Shown here piece after piece: positions 17,501-28,900 of a stretch of 64,000 nt of DNA. Numbering within the stretch: the stretch's first letter is position 1; each line of letters opens with the position of its first letter. A program made the position numbers and the translations under genes. The stretch spans positions 62,001 to 126,000 of the forward strand of contig DAOPJV010000008.1 in the NCBI GenBank assembly GCA_035399845.1. The letters are read 5' to 3'. The notes under the pieces were generated by a model, which saw only the letters and a program-made list of their open reading frames with translations, did no database searches and was not told the DNA's origin. The DNA is from ECT2AJA-110-A sp035399845 (GTDB lineage: Bacteria; Planctomycetota; Phycisphaerae; UBA1845; UTPLA1).

Positions 17501-19448
17501 GATCGTCGAGGTCGAACAGCTCTCGGCCTACAACGGCGCCCAAGGGCTGACCGACGCGGGCGGCACGCTTTTCGTGTCGCGGTACGGCGGCGGACTGACA
17601 ATGCTCAACGTCGATGACGCGGACAGAGATGGCGTGATTGGCAACTGCGACTCGTGTTTCGGTGACAACGCCACGGGCGACACGGATGGCGACGGCGTCT
17701 GCGATGATCGCGACCAGTGCGCGGATTTCGACGACGGCGTCGATGCCGATCTCGACGGTACGCCCGACGCGTGCGATATCTGTGCCGGCTTTGATGACTC
17801 GATCGACAGCGACGGGGACGGCGTTCCCGATGGCTGCGACATCTGCAGCGGCTTTGACGACAACATCGATTCCGACGGCGATGGCATCGCGGACGGATGC
17901 GACAACTGCCCGACGATTCCGAACGCCGATCAGGCGGACAGCGACAATGACGGCGTCGGCGATGTGTGCAACTTCGCTATGAGCATCTGCGAGCCTCCGG
18001 ATTTTCCAACGATGGGGTATCGCCCCCCCATCGGTTCGCTGCAGGTCGGTCTGAACCACCTGTGCGGCGCTATTGAGTTCGCATCCGGCGACCAGTTCGA
18101 CTATGTGCCGCTGACATTGCCCGAAGGGCTTCAGATCAATGCCATTACCATCATCGTTGCCAATCTCGCGGGGGATGCGAATATTCGTTACGGGATCTAT
18201 GGACACGACGAAGTCTTCAGTGCCGCCGTCGACGTGTTCAGCAACGGCGTCGCTTCAATACCGTCGGAGTTTCTGCCCATCACTGCGGCCGGTGACTACG
18301 ATTTCCGAACATGGCTGAACGGCATGTTGGCAGGGGCGTCGGCCGACTGGCAACTGATCATCGATGTGTCGGAAAACACGGACATCGACGGCGACGGCAT
18401 TTCAGATGAGATGGACAACTGCCCGTCGATCGCGAATCCGGATCAGCGAGACAGCGAGGCTCCGAGCGTATCGTTGGCGCCGATTGTCGCCTGGCACTTC
18501 GATGAGGACGGCGGATCGACGACGACGGACGTGGTCGATGGCCACATCGGCACGCTGAACAACGGCGCGACGTGGAACTCCACAGGACGCCATGGCGCCG
18601 CGATCGAATTCCCGGTCGGCGGAGGGACCGTCATCGTCCCTGGCTCGACGGACTTCAACACGCCGGACCAATTGAGTATTGCATTGTGGGTGAAGCCAAG
18701 CGCCTTCTCGACAAACATCAATCGCTTCGTGACGCGCTCGAGCTTCGTGTTTCGATTGCAGGGCGGCAAGCCACACTTCTACATCAGACAGGGCGGCGCG
18801 AACATCGGCACACAGGCCAACGTGTTGATTGACGCCGACGCCTGGACCCATCTCGCCGCCGTCTGGGACGGTCTCGGCGACGGTTTGCTTCGCATCTATG
18901 TCAATGGCGTCGAGGCGTCCGCCTACGACTTCCAGGGAACCGCCGCGGCGCCGATCGACTCGAGCTCGTCGGGCCTGACGATCGGCAACGCCGCCGCGGA
19001 ACCATTCGAGGGTCTGATGGATGAGCTTGCGATCTTCAGCAAGGCGCTGTCGGCCGGAGAGATCCAGCGCCTCGTTTCGATCGGACTCGGCGACGGCGTC
19101 GGCGACGCATGCGATCTCTGCCAGGGTGACGACGCCAGCGGAGACTCGGACGCCGATGGTGTCTGTGACAACCTCGACGTCTGTCCAGGCTTTGACGACA
19201 ACGTCGATACGGACGGCGACGGCGTTCCCGACGGCTGCGATTCGCCCTGCAGTGGTGGGGGGCTTGGTGACCTGGACGGTGACGGACTCGTCGATATGGC
19301 GGACCTGGAGTCCTTCGCCTCGACGCTGATGGCGCCGGATCTGGCGACGGAGGCCGAACGCTGTGCGGCCGACATGAACCAGGATGGCGCCATCGACGGT
19401 CGCGATATTCAGATGTTCATGGAACAGCTGTTGAGCACCGCGCCGTAA
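14535..19448 (+). CDS. Giant secreted multidomain protein with C-terminal dockerin
   Basis: The ATG at 14535 has an AAAGGGA ribosome site 6-7 bases upstream; an adjoining GTG at 14532 is possible. A long N-region with many Arg leads to a hydrophobic signal ending near TARA (residue about 58). The mature protein has, in order: an N-terminal beta-helix-like part opening with TWNGSASGQWSNASNW (about 66), including an autotransporter-associated strand repeat (about 542-600, GGIEKIGGGTLTLA); LVIVD-type beta-propeller repeats (about 734-1029; YDVSDPANPVLL, FDVSDPTTPTFF); thrombospondin type 3 repeats (about 1031-1145); a LamG-like lectin fold (about 1315-1514); a second short TSP3 block; and a dockerin-like pair of EF-hand loops (about 1577-1636; DLDGDGLVDMADLESF, DMNQDGAIDGRDIQMF). 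It should be exported and calcium-dependent. Partner and ligand are unknown. A terminator follows. Confidence 0.88.
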   Translation: MRSMSVNVKPASGCRWKVVNTNMLRSVRPVTRGGAHLRRRRLIPPCAVACLAAAFWIATARAADRTWNGSASGQWSNASNWTGGIPNVNDRAILPESAAIATIDLGGATRNVGTMTIDGNASFTLNNGMLGVSDLSVPTAGNLVVEHTINSDLALHSASIWSIGEYQAVNIAGALDSDAGLFKFGAGRLTLSGDTGVNANWVTVSQGDLVLEGGSAYSDSGTLTVESSGTVTVNADEWIGALAGDGAVEIGDNRLYLTTGSATFTGTIDGSDASWLTFDGAGLHNFSGGGSIGRLNCTNDAALVINGGQYNITDTTSQFPIANQDASLTIRSGAVLDFPDTATRLDPRGLCYVNRGSMVVSDAGTEIRAARVEMTGINASMVVENGALLDVTEGTDPIIYVTFRPNTALSGFLTIRSGGRAVTNRMSLGNGGLNEGTVRVEDQNSSLEVAMVILGDSFPGDPEGVGNLTIANGATARVSYQLEFSSSASSLIVDGGSLSVARVYTDDPYPTFELRDPVGDRALKLGLNNVSNTLNFVIRDHAGGPGGIEKIGGGTLTLAANQLFTGGMDVSDGVVLLKDAARQFASLTGSGDVTVSSGARLEGTGVIGGRLVVETNATIEPSAENGSGIGVIDCGALEFQPFGSLVIELGGTNSLDKIVVSGDAIVDGVLALTYANGFTASVGDTFEIISADSISGNFEDVYGPDGQTWVTFTADGSLYARVCSDSSNCLVTCIEELDRYAVGGDVLSSVSNGSIVAVNRGLAGVEILAAPNPTFGSPLSTISGEVNTTTGVKALALEGDLLVIGGGAPRLYDVSDPANPVLLSTISIYFAWDVALSGDLMAVAHDAGLALFDVSDPTTPTFFLSSAQASEDSGNVVFHGDLLYWNRHNLPQGQMTILDVSNPASVAVRGSIATGSFPTAPQFAGDVAFLGSVQGVRAIDVSDPMSPTQIGFLPDNTPGAGDMALDGRFLYHANNVRGVVVYDVSDPAVIVEVEQLSAYNGAQGLTDAGGTLFVSRYGGGLTMLNVDDADRDGVIGNCDSCFGDNATGDTDGDGVCDDRDQCADFDDGVDADLDGTPDACDICAGFDDSIDSDGDGVPDGCDICSGFDDNIDSDGDGIADGCDNCPTIPNADQADSDNDGVGDVCNFAMSICEPPDFPTMGYRPPIGSLQVGLNHLCGAIEFASGDQFDYVPLTLPEGLQINAITIIVANLAGDANIRYGIYGHDEVFSAAVDVFSNGVASIPSEFLPITAAGDYDFRTWLNGMLAGASADWQLIIDVSENTDIDGDGISDEMDNCPSIANPDQRDSEAPSVSLAPIVAWHFDEDGGSTTTDVVDGHIGTLNNGATWNSTGRHGAAIEFPVGGGTVIVPGSTDFNTPDQLSIALWVKPSAFSTNINRFVTRSSFVFRLQGGKPHFYIRQGGANIGTQANVLIDADAWTHLAAVWDGLGDGLLRIYVNGVEASAYDFQGTAAAPIDSSSSGLTIGNAAAEPFEGLMDELAIFSKALSAGEIQRLVSIGLGDGVGDACDLCQGDDASGDSDADGVCDNLDVCPGFDDNVDTDGDGVPDGCDSPCSGGGLGDLDGDGLVDMADLESFASTLMAPDLATEAERCAADMNQDGAIDGRDIQMFMEQLLSTAP

Positions 19449-19523
19449 GCAGCCTCCTCTCGAGTGGGGACACGCGTGTTCTCACTCGTTCTCCTTCCAC
19501 GCGCTCCCGTGAGGGTTTGCGCG

Positions 19524-19557
19524 ACGCCCCGGCCATTGGGTCGGGGCGTTTTTTTTT
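19524..19557 (+). terminator. Rho-independent terminator
   Basis: ACGCCCCG (19524-19531) pairs with CGGGGCGT (19542-19549) around a 10-base loop, followed by nine T residues. It ends the transcript of the upstream giant gene and sits just before the stop of the convergent kinase gene. Confidence 0.88.
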
Positions 19558-19581
19558 GCTACTGTCAAACGTGTCGAAACG

Positions 19582-22500
19582 TCACTCCTTATCAGCGTCG
19601 GCGGAGGACGCCTGACCTTCGACGGCGTAGCGAAGGCGCCGGGCGTTGGCCTGTTCAACCTTTTCGGCGAGCGCCTCGATCTGTTCCCCCTGTGCGCGAA
19701 GCCCCTCATACGCCCTGTTCAGCATCGAGACGCCTTCGGCGCGCCGCTCAGGATCATTCGCCAGGGCCTCGCCCAGCAGGCTCATCGCGTTCAAGGTCCG
19801 CCAATGATCATCACCCACGATCTTGCGATTGGCGGCGACGCAGGATTCAAGGACGGTCGCGGCCTCCGCAAACTTCGACTGCCGCAGCAGGTTCACGCCG
19901 AGTTGTTCCGTCGCAAGAACGCTCGCTCTTCCGCCGTCTGTCGAAGCGGGAATCGCCTCCACGACAAGGCGGCACCAGGCCTCCGCGTCCGCGAATCGCC
20001 CTTCGGCGCTGAGCGCGTCGATCAGACTCTGGGCGACGCCGATCGTGCTGGGATGATGGCTGCCGAAGACCTTTCGGGCGCCGTTCACGACCTCAGTGTA
20101 AAGCGGAATGGACTCGGCGACTCGGCCTTTCCGGGCCAGCGAGTCCGCGATGAAGTTGATCTCAAGCAATGTGTCAGGATCGAGGTCGCCGGACAGGCGT
20201 CGACGACTCGCCAGAGCGTCACGATGCAGCTGGAGCCCGGCGTCAAAATCGCCTCGGGTGATCAGCAACGTGCCGAGATTCTCTACTGCGCGGACCGTTT
20301 CGGGATGATCCGGACCGACGACACTTCGAGAGGCTTCGATCGCCTCGCGATAGAGCGGTTCCGCTTCATCGTATCGCTTCAGCCGGAAGAGCACGCTGGC
20401 AAGATTATTGATCGCGAACAGTGTCATCGGATGGTCGTCGCCCTGAACGCGCCGGCGCGTCTCGACTTCCGTTCGATAGACGGACTCCGCCTCTTCGAGT
20501 TTTCCCTGTCGACGGAGCACGGCTGCAAGATTAGAGGTGGCGTGCAGCGTCTTGGGATCGTCCTTTCCCAGCGTTCGTTCGCGACTGGCGAGGATTTCGC
20601 GGACGTAGGGTAAGGCCTCATCCTGTCGATCGAGCTTGATCAGAATACTGGCCAGATTGCCCATCGTGATTCGCACGTCCTCCGAGTCTTCGCCCAGTGT
20701 CTTCTTCTGGATTTCGAGGGACTCCTGGAGAAGGGGGAGCGCATCGTCGTATTGCTCTTTTCCGAACAGCAGTGCGATCTGATTGCTCAACCACGTCTGG
20801 ACATACTCGTTGTTTTCGCCGAGCGTTCGTCGGCCCGTATCAAGCGTCTCCTGGATCAGTGGCTCGGCGTCGTCGAACCGCCCCAATTCCACGAGAAGAC
20901 CGCTGAGTTGGCCGATCGCCCTCAGCGTTTCGATGTCTTCATTGCCCAGGATCTCGCGTCGAATCTCAACAGTCCGCATCTGTGGCTGGACCGCCTGCCT
21001 CAGCAGGCCGAGCCTCCGCTGCGTGCTGGAAACCGCCTGAAAGAGCCGCGCCTGAATCAGCGGACGTTTCGTGAACTCTTCGTCAATCACACGAACCGAG
21101 CGTTCGAAGATGTTCTGTTCAAGTGTCGCCAGCGCCATGTCTGTGAAGTTGACTTCTTCCAGAAGGCGCTTCAGGGATTCGCGATCCGTCCCGGGCGCAT
21201 TGTCCAGCAGGTAGGTTCGCAGCTTCTCGCCCATCTTCGGGACGTCGATTGCCGCAAGCTGATCCAGCTGGAATTCCGTGACATCATTGGCCGCGTCGCG
21301 CGCGGAGTCCGCTTCCTTACGGGCCGCAACGGCGTCATTCTTCTGTTTTGTGACTTCCACCAGCAGCTTGGCGGTCACGCCCAGTCCGACGATCAGCGTC
21401 GCAAACGCCGCCGCGACGCCTCCGACAAACCCCTTGTTACGCTTGGCGAATTTGCCGAACTGATAGAGCATGCTCGCCGGGCGCGCCTCGATCGGCTGAT
21501 ATTCCAGGTATCGTCGGATGTCGGCGGCCAGCTCGGCCGCTGATCCATAGCGCCGCTCGCGATCGTGCTCGAGCGCCTTGGCCACGATCGTCTCAACATC
21601 GCCGCGAAAGCGCCTGTCGATCGCGCCCAGGCGGACCGGAACCTGCTCCCGAATTCGACGGGCCGCCTCGACGACCGGGAGTCCGGCGAGATCGTGTGGG
21701 CGTCGATCCGCCATCAGTTCATAGAGCATCACTCCCAGGGCGTACACATCGCAACGGGTATCGAGGTCCGCCGACCGCTCCTCGACCTGTTCGGGACTCA
21801 TGTAGGCGAGTGTTCCGACGAGCTGACCTACCTCAGTCTGCACAGTGACCGTCTGCATGTCAGAATCGGTCACCCGCGCGATGCCGAAATCAAGTACCTT
21901 GGGCTGTCCGATCGCGTCGTAGAAACTCGAGTGACCTGCGCCGGACGTTGTCGTACGAGTCGACGTCTTTTCCTCGCCGATCGTCACAAGGACGTTGCTG
22001 GGCTTCAGATCGCGATGAATCACGCCTTTCTGATGGGCGTGCTGAACCGCGTCGCAGACGCGCGCGAGCAGTTCGAGCCGCTGGCGCATGTTCAGATCGT
22101 TCTTTTTTGCCGCGATGTCCAGTGGCTCCCCCTCAATCAACTCCATCACGAGAAACGGCTGGGGCCCCATGGCCGTCTCCGCGACGCCCGCCTCAAAAAT
22201 CTGTGCGATCCCCGAATGCTGTAACTGGCCCAGCACGTGCGCTTCATGCTGAAATCGCTTGAGCATTTCGCGTTCGATCAGTCCCGGCCGCAGCACTTTC
22301 AACGCGACGCGTCGGCTCGGTGATTCCTGGCGGGCTTCGTAGATGATGCCCATCCCGCCCCGGCCGATCTCTCGCACGATCTGGTAGGCGCCGATCTGTC
22401 GCAGCGCGGTGTCAGACATATCGCAGGGAAAGTCGATGCCGTCGGCGATCCGCTCCAGGCTCATTCCGGATTCAGCCGACCTGACGAGCCGATGGTCTTC

Positions 22501-22653
22501 GACGTCGGCCGCCAGCAGCGATTCAACATCCTGTCGAAGCGCCGCGTCACCCGCGCAGAGCGCGTCCAGGCGAGCGGAACGCGCCTCGGGCGGCAACTCG
22601 CAGATCTCGTCAAACACGGCCATTGAGCGGTGGTATCGATCGTCGGGGTTCAT
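19582..22653 (-). CDS. Membrane Ser/Thr protein kinase with long TPR array
   Basis: This is the third eukaryotic-type kinase of the window, about 1023 residues. The ATG at 22653 is chosen because AAGGA lies 9 bases upstream; an upstream in-frame ATG at 22713 would add 20 unremarkable residues. The kinase domain has IGRGGMGII at about 96-104, Lys 119, HRDLKPSN at 213-220 and DFG at 255-257, followed by MSPEQ. A transmembrane helix (FVGGVAAAFATLIVGLGV) follows at about 405-425. The remaining 600 residues are tandem TPRs of the kinesin-light-chain type (LGKDDPKTLHATSNLA, QGDDHPMTLFAINNLA), more regular than in the other two kinases. An insertion of about 30 residues between HRDLKPSN and DFG is unusual. 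The gene is divergent from the largest surface protein, which suggests but does not prove a functional link. Confidence 0.93.
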   Translation of the reverse strand: MNPDDRYHRSMAVFDEICELPPEARSARLDALCAGDAALRQDVESLLAADVEDHRLVRSAESGMSLERIADGIDFPCDMSDTALRQIGAYQIVREIGRGGMGIIYEARQESPSRRVALKVLRPGLIEREMLKRFQHEAHVLGQLQHSGIAQIFEAGVAETAMGPQPFLVMELIEGEPLDIAAKKNDLNMRQRLELLARVCDAVQHAHQKGVIHRDLKPSNVLVTIGEEKTSTRTTTSGAGHSSFYDAIGQPKVLDFGIARVTDSDMQTVTVQTEVGQLVGTLAYMSPEQVEERSADLDTRCDVYALGVMLYELMADRRPHDLAGLPVVEAARRIREQVPVRLGAIDRRFRGDVETIVAKALEHDRERRYGSAAELAADIRRYLEYQPIEARPASMLYQFGKFAKRNKGFVGGVAAAFATLIVGLGVTAKLLVEVTKQKNDAVAARKEADSARDAANDVTEFQLDQLAAIDVPKMGEKLRTYLLDNAPGTDRESLKRLLEEVNFTDMALATLEQNIFERSVRVIDEEFTKRPLIQARLFQAVSSTQRRLGLLRQAVQPQMRTVEIRREILGNEDIETLRAIGQLSGLLVELGRFDDAEPLIQETLDTGRRTLGENNEYVQTWLSNQIALLFGKEQYDDALPLLQESLEIQKKTLGEDSEDVRITMGNLASILIKLDRQDEALPYVREILASRERTLGKDDPKTLHATSNLAAVLRRQGKLEEAESVYRTEVETRRRVQGDDHPMTLFAINNLASVLFRLKRYDEAEPLYREAIEASRSVVGPDHPETVRAVENLGTLLITRGDFDAGLQLHRDALASRRRLSGDLDPDTLLEINFIADSLARKGRVAESIPLYTEVVNGARKVFGSHHPSTIGVAQSLIDALSAEGRFADAEAWCRLVVEAIPASTDGGRASVLATEQLGVNLLRQSKFAEAATVLESCVAANRKIVGDDHWRTLNAMSLLGEALANDPERRAEGVSMLNRAYEGLRAQGEQIEALAEKVEQANARRLRYAVEGQASSADADKE

Positions 22654-22842
22654 GGGAATCGATCCTTGATGAGCGTTCGGGATTCCGGGCTCGGATGTCG
22701 AATCGGGCCGCAATTCGCCTGAAGTCTACGCGCCACAGGCGGATACCGCGATCCCGCCGCGGGTGGAGACTGAGCGTCAGCGGGATCGTAAGTCATGTGG
22801 CGGTAGTGCGTTAGCAGGACGGGATTCATGGCGGATTTTCGA
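22654..22842. other. Divergent intergenic region before the third shared promoter
   Basis: This is part of a 312-base gap between the kinase gene and the largest surface protein. Apart from the shared promoter at 22843 and the leader after it, no gene or strong hairpin is seen. An open frame continues upstream of the chosen start of the giant gene, but it runs across the promoter and its translation looks non-biological. Confidence 0.4.
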
Positions 22843-22873
22843 TTACGGAGTGGTGATCGATGGCTCGTTTATT
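22843..22873 (+). promoter_or_regulatory. Shared ECF-type promoter, copy 3 by position (largest surface protein)
   Basis: TTACGGA (22843-22849), 15 bases, then TCGTTTATT (22865-22873), identical in both boxes to copy 1 at 13305. Its position rules out translation from the upstream in-frame start at 22828 and supports the ATG at 22966, leaving a leader of about 90 bases. Confidence 0.78.
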
Positions 22874-22965
22874 TCCGGACAACGGACGCTCTTCCCCTGA
22901 TGGGGGCGCCGGTTCGACGCCGCGGGGATCGTGGCGAATTGGGTATATCGATGAAAGGACTTGTG

Positions 22966-25900
22966 ATGAGATCACAATCGCTCGGCATTCGAACGCTCCT
23001 GGTTGCGGGAGTGACGGCCGCCGTCTTGACGCTGTCCGGCAGCGCCCAGGCGGCAACAATTCGATGGGTCGGAGGCGCCACCAACAGCTGGAGCACAGCC
23101 GCCAACTGGTCGCCGCCTCAGGTTCCCGGCGCCGGAGATTACGTGGTGTTCAATCGTGACGCCACGTCATTCACCGTCAACCTCGGCGGAGGCGCGACAG
23201 TCAGCGCCGTCGAGATTGAGAACAATGCGATCGGATCATACACATTCAATCAGGGAATGCTCACCCTGACGACGGGTCAGTTCAAAGTTGGCGGGGGCCA
23301 GACGCACACCGTCAATTGCGATGTACGGATCCAAGGACCGGGCTACATCCTCGTCGGCGGTGGCGGAACGCTGATCCTCAACAATCCGATCCGAGAAAGC
23401 GCCGGCGCCTTCGGGCTGCTCAAGGGGTGGAGCGGAAATCTGATACTGAACGCCGTCAATCTGCTCAGCGGCGATATCTCCATTCAATCGGGAACGCTCA
23501 CCCTCGGGACGGATGAGGGGCTGCGTCCCAACACGATTCAACTAAGCGCCAACGGAACACTCAGCGTTGACGGTCTGGACCCGATCCTCGGCGCCCTCGG
23601 TGGAAGCGGCGACATCGCAATGGGCAGCGCGACGCGACTTCGCTTTGGCGAAAACGGCGCAACGACCACTTTTTCCGGTTCCATCGTTGGTTCGGGGCAA
23701 CTCGTGAAGCAGGGCGAAGGCGGCTTCACGATTGACAGCGACCTCACGGAGTTCAGCGGAACCATCAAACACGACGCGGGAACGCTCACGATCAATGGTT
23801 CACTGGATGAGTATGTCGACTTCACGTCGTGGGACGGCGTCCTGACGGGAAATGGGCGCATGGGGAATTTCAATCAGCAGGCGTGGTGGACCGGCGACTT
23901 CCTGGGTCCCATCTATCCTGGTGGCGACGGGATCGGCACCCTCACGGCCGATGGCTGGGCCTATCTGGGGCGGCTGACGGTCTTCGACATCGGTGGTCTC
24001 ACGCCGGGTGTCGAGCACGACCAGATCGTCGTCAACGGCTACGCCGACACAATCAACTGGGTGGATATCAACCTCGTCAACGGATTCACGCCCTCGGCCG
24101 GCGATGAATTCGTTCTCCTGCAGGCCGAGTCACTCGATTTCATCGACAAGTGGCATATTCGCAACGCGCCGGCGGGCTTCGCCTGGTATCTCGCCCATGA
24201 TCGGGCTACCGGCACGGTCACGCTGAAAGTCTGCCCGCCCGATGGCAATGACTGCAACAACAACGGCGTGAATGATGACTGCGAGCCGGATCGCGACGGC
24301 GACGGAATCATCGACGACTGTGACATCTGCGACAACGGACCGAATGATCAGGACGCCGACAACGACGGTGTCCCGGACGCGTGTGATGTCTGCCCCGGCG
24401 TCGACGACAACGGCCCCGACGCGGATCTGGATGGCTATCCTGACGCCTGTGATCCCTGCTACGGCAACCAGCTAACGGGCGACGACGACGCTGACGGTAT
24501 ATGCAATCACTGGGATCGATGTCCCGGATTTGACGACAACATCGACGCCGACGGCGACAGCGTTCCGGATGGATGCGACATCTGCCCGGGATATGACGAC
24601 TACGGGCCCGATGCGGACAATGACAGTATTCCGGATGTCTGTGACACGTGTTATGGCGACAACGCGACAGGCGATGACGACAACGACGGCGTCTGCGACG
24701 ACCTCGACGCCTGTCCGGGATCTGACGACGCCGTTGACGCTGACAATGACGGCGTTCCTGATGGCTGCGATCTCTGCCAGGGCGACAACGCGACGGGAGA
24801 CAGCGACGGCGATGGCAAGTGCGATGACCTTGACATCTGCCCGGATGAGGACGACTACGGTCCGGACGCCGATGGCGACGGTCTGCCCGACGCCTGCGAC
24901 TTCTGCAATGTCTCGAACACGGGCGATCTCGACAGTGACGGCGACCTGGACGCCCAGGACTTCGACGGATTCGATATCTGTCTTACGGGACCGGCCCTTG
25001 ACGCGGGACTGATCTGTGACTGCTACGACATGGATCCGGACGGCGAGATCACGATTCGCGACTTCGGAATGTTCCAACGCGCCTTCACGGGCCCGAAGTT
25101 CATTGAGGAAGCTCAGGGTGAAATCAATATTCAGAACATCGCCAACGGATTGAGCGACAAGGGTCGTGCCTTCTTTGGCGGAAACGCGACGGACTTCGCC
25201 GGATACGCCGTCGCGCTGATCGGCGACATCAACGGCGACGGCTACGGCGAAATGCTCGTCGGCGCCCCGTCGTACGGTGAGGCCGATCAGGAACACGCCG
25301 GGCGGGTCTACCTTGTCTATGGCGGTCTGAGTGATCGGAACCTGCTGCTGGAGAACATCGCCGGCGAGAACGCTGGTCTGATGATCGATGGCGTCGGCGG
25401 CTTCAACCATCCCTATCTTACGCGGGAGATCGGCGAATCGACCGCTTACCCCGGGAACTACGAACCGTTTCAGGAAGGTGGTCCGCAGGGTGAAGGCGCG
25501 GGTTACGAAGTCGCGTCGGCGGGTGACGTCAATGGCGACGGAATCGACGACTTTATCATCGCCGCGCCCTATGGCGTTGCGAACGGAGCGATCTGGGGAG
25601 GTCGTGTCTATGTCGTATTCGGCAACGCCTCGTTCGACGGCTCGACGCCTGTGAACCTGAGCGCGCTGACGGCGGCGGGATCGACAAGTGGCTTCAGGAT
25701 CGAAGGAGAACGCGGCGCCTGTCCGAGTTGCCCCGGATCCTATGTTGGCTACCGGGATGGCGATCTCTTCGGCTGGGCGGCGGATGGCGCGCGCGATGTC
25801 AACGGTGATGGCCTCGCCGACATTCTCGTCTCCGCGAAGAATAACGGCGACGATGACCAGGGACGCGCCTACGCCATCTTCGGCAAGGCCGACGATGCGC

Positions 25901-28900
25901 CGATCAGTGTCGCATCGATCGGCGGCGAATCAGGTCCCGGTATTCTCTTCGACATGGGCGATGTCACATCGACGATGAGCATGGGCCATCGCCTTCAGAG
26001 TGTCGCCGACTACAACGGCGACGGACTGACAGACTACATCGTGGCGCCTGAGCAATGGGGCATCACGGCCTACGTGGCACAAGGTCTGACCAAGCCGGGC
26101 GTGATCACGCTGATCAACAGCAATAACATCGAGAATGTTGTCGGGATTCAGGGTGATGGCTACGAGTGTCAATGGGGTGAAGATCCCGATACCGGCGAAG
26201 AAGTGGATTATTGCATCGGGCGTTACTCGGCCTCACTCCCCGTCGGCGGCGGCGGCGACTTCAACGGCGACGGCAGGCCCGATGTCGTGCGGGTTGATGT
26301 CAACTTCACGACGGGCGAGCTGGAGGTCCTTGTGTTCTTCAACGACGACAGCAACTATCTGCGCACCGTCACGACATTCGGCGCCGCCGACAGTCTGCTG
26401 GATCCGCCCGCCGGAGGTGTACGGATCTTCAGCGACTCGATTGGCGGGAGCAGTTGGAAGAACGGCGTCACGCTCAACAGCGACGTGAATGGTGACGGGT
26501 ACGACGACGTCGTCCTCGGCGTCGGCGCCGGCAAACGCACGACGTATGTCATCTTCGGCGGTCCCGCTTCACGATCGATCGATCTCGATACGTTGCTTGA
26601 AGACGGGAACGGCGTTCGGATCGGTGGCGGATTCAGCGGCTCCAAGCCGGGCTACGCCATTGATACGTCGGGTGACGTGAATGGGGATGGGCTGAACGAC
26701 ATCTTTATCGGTGATCCCGGCGACGATCATCGCGGAAACGACGCCGGCGCGGCGTATCTGGTGTACGGCGGCGATTTCAGCGGCTCGATCACGCACATGG
26801 GCGACGACGCCGCCAATTCGCTGACGGGAACCAGCGACGCGGACAACATGGTCGCAGGGCGCGGTAACGACACGATCAACGGCGCGGGTGGCGCCGACAC
26901 GATCTACGCGGGCGCCGGAGACGACATCGTGATCGTCAGTGACGCGGGTTTCCATCGCGTTCGAGGCGGCGCCGGCTTCGACACCCTGGCGACCAGCGGC
27001 GGTGTAACGCTCGACCTCGAGGTTCTGCGCGGCAGGATCGACGAAATCGAACAGATCAACCTGGGGGCGCCGGGGGCGGACACGCTGAATGTCAGTCGCA
27101 TCGACGCGCTCAACCTGAGCCCGACGAGCAATCAGCTCTTCATCCGTGGCGCCGCCGAGGATCTGGTCACGTCGCACGCCGACAACTGGATCAACGAAGG
27201 CCTCTTTGACGTGGACGGCGTTCAATTCGAGAAGTTTGTCAGCGGTCGCGCGGAGGTGTTCATTCAGGATGGCGTCAGCCTGCGATTCGCGCCAGTGATC
27301 CTGACGGAATCCATCTCGATGGACGAAAATACGCCGGCGGATGCGTCGATCGGTTTCGTCGAGGCGACGGATCCGGACGGAGGCCGGATTGATGAATACG
27401 CCATTGTCGGCGGCGCCGCGCAGGCGCTCTTCACCATCGACGCCGATACCGGCGAGCTGTTTGTCAGCGAATCGATGGACTTCGAAACGCTGCTCCAGAC
27501 GTCATTCACGCTGGATATCCGCGTGACAGACGACCAGGCGGAGACGGACGAGGCGACGATCACGATCAACGTGCAGGACGTCAACGAAGCTCCCGTCTGG
27601 ACGTTTCAGGACCAGCGATTCACGACGCTGGCCGAACACGCCCAGTCTGGCCTTGTTGTCGGCCAGTTCACGGCCGTTGACGCGGATGCGGGCGACCAGG
27701 TGTCGTACGCGCTCGATCTCGATGATCCGTCGCTGACGTCCCCGGCGCCGTCGGGCGCTTTCGCCATCGATGCGGCAACGGGGGAACTGATCGTCGCCAA
27801 TGGCGCCGCACTGGATCGCGAGATGCAGGAAGTCCATGAGATGCTCGTGTACGCCGAAGACACGAGCGGTCTTCGATCCACGTCGATCAAAGTGACATTA
27901 ACGCTGACGGACGTGCAGGCGTGGGTGGAGCGATTCAGCGGCGTCTTCGAGACGACGAACGCCAGCATGTGGTCCGCGGATGGTGGCGTCGGGCTGTCGG
28001 AGATTCAGTTCGAAAAGGATGTGGATTTCGATGGGTCCTCAAGCCAGTCCGTCTCGCTGCTGGGAGTCGACCTGACAGGCCAGGTGTCCGGTCAGATTCA
28101 CTTCGAGTCCGCGATCACAACCGATTCGGGCGCGGTCAATGCGACGATTCCGTTCGCCGCCGAAGTGAGCATTCCCGATGAGGTGCAACTGGGGCAGCCC
28201 TTTACGCTTGGCTTCTACCAGTTGGATCCGTTGGACAGCCCGACGATGACCGGTATGACACCGGCCGCGGATGTCGACATGCTGCTCGAATTCCACGATC
28301 TGGCCATCTCGACAACCCCGCACGACTTCGGTCCCTTCAATGGGAGCAACTCCGCCGATGAGTATCTGACCTCCAGTGTAGGTCGCGCCTGGTCGGCCGG
28401 TGTGCAGCCCGACGGTTCGCTTGCGACGAACTCGACTGTTTCGACAACGCTCCTCCAGATGGGCGCGATCGACTGGGATTCCTACCTTGAGAACTTCCTC
28501 TCCCTGGCGAGCCTGCCGGCCAATGAAGGATCGTTTGACGGGATCGAATACGGCACGGTACGCATGAACATGTCCTACGTGCTGTGGGCGATGAATATGA
28601 ACGGCGCCGTCAGCGTCGAGCAGGACTTCGCTCTGGACGTCGATGGATACACGGCGGAAATCGTGTTCGAAAATGGCGTCCGCCAGACGATCGCTGTCGA
28701 TGGCGACACGCAGGTGACACTGCCGGCCGGCGCCGACGCGAATGGTGACGGCTTTGCCGACTACGACATCCACGTCGATATTGAGACGACGTTTACCAAC
28801 AACAGCGATTTCTACGGGACGATCTCTCAGAATCTCCAGCTCGGTTACTTCTACTTCCAGGCCTTCTATCCGACGTGCCCGAGCTGCGGCGTCAATACCG

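Noticed and set aside
16965..18206. A 413-codon minus-strand open frame with IRNAVxVGV-like repeats
   Set aside because: The repeats are the antisense of thrombospondin type 3 calcium repeats. No ribosome site or domain supports it.
24265..24905. Periodic GAC-rich DNA that looks like a tandem repeat or CRISPR array
   Set aside because: The period is coding: DxDxDG loops with third-position differences. There are no conserved repeats with unique spacers at the DNA level.
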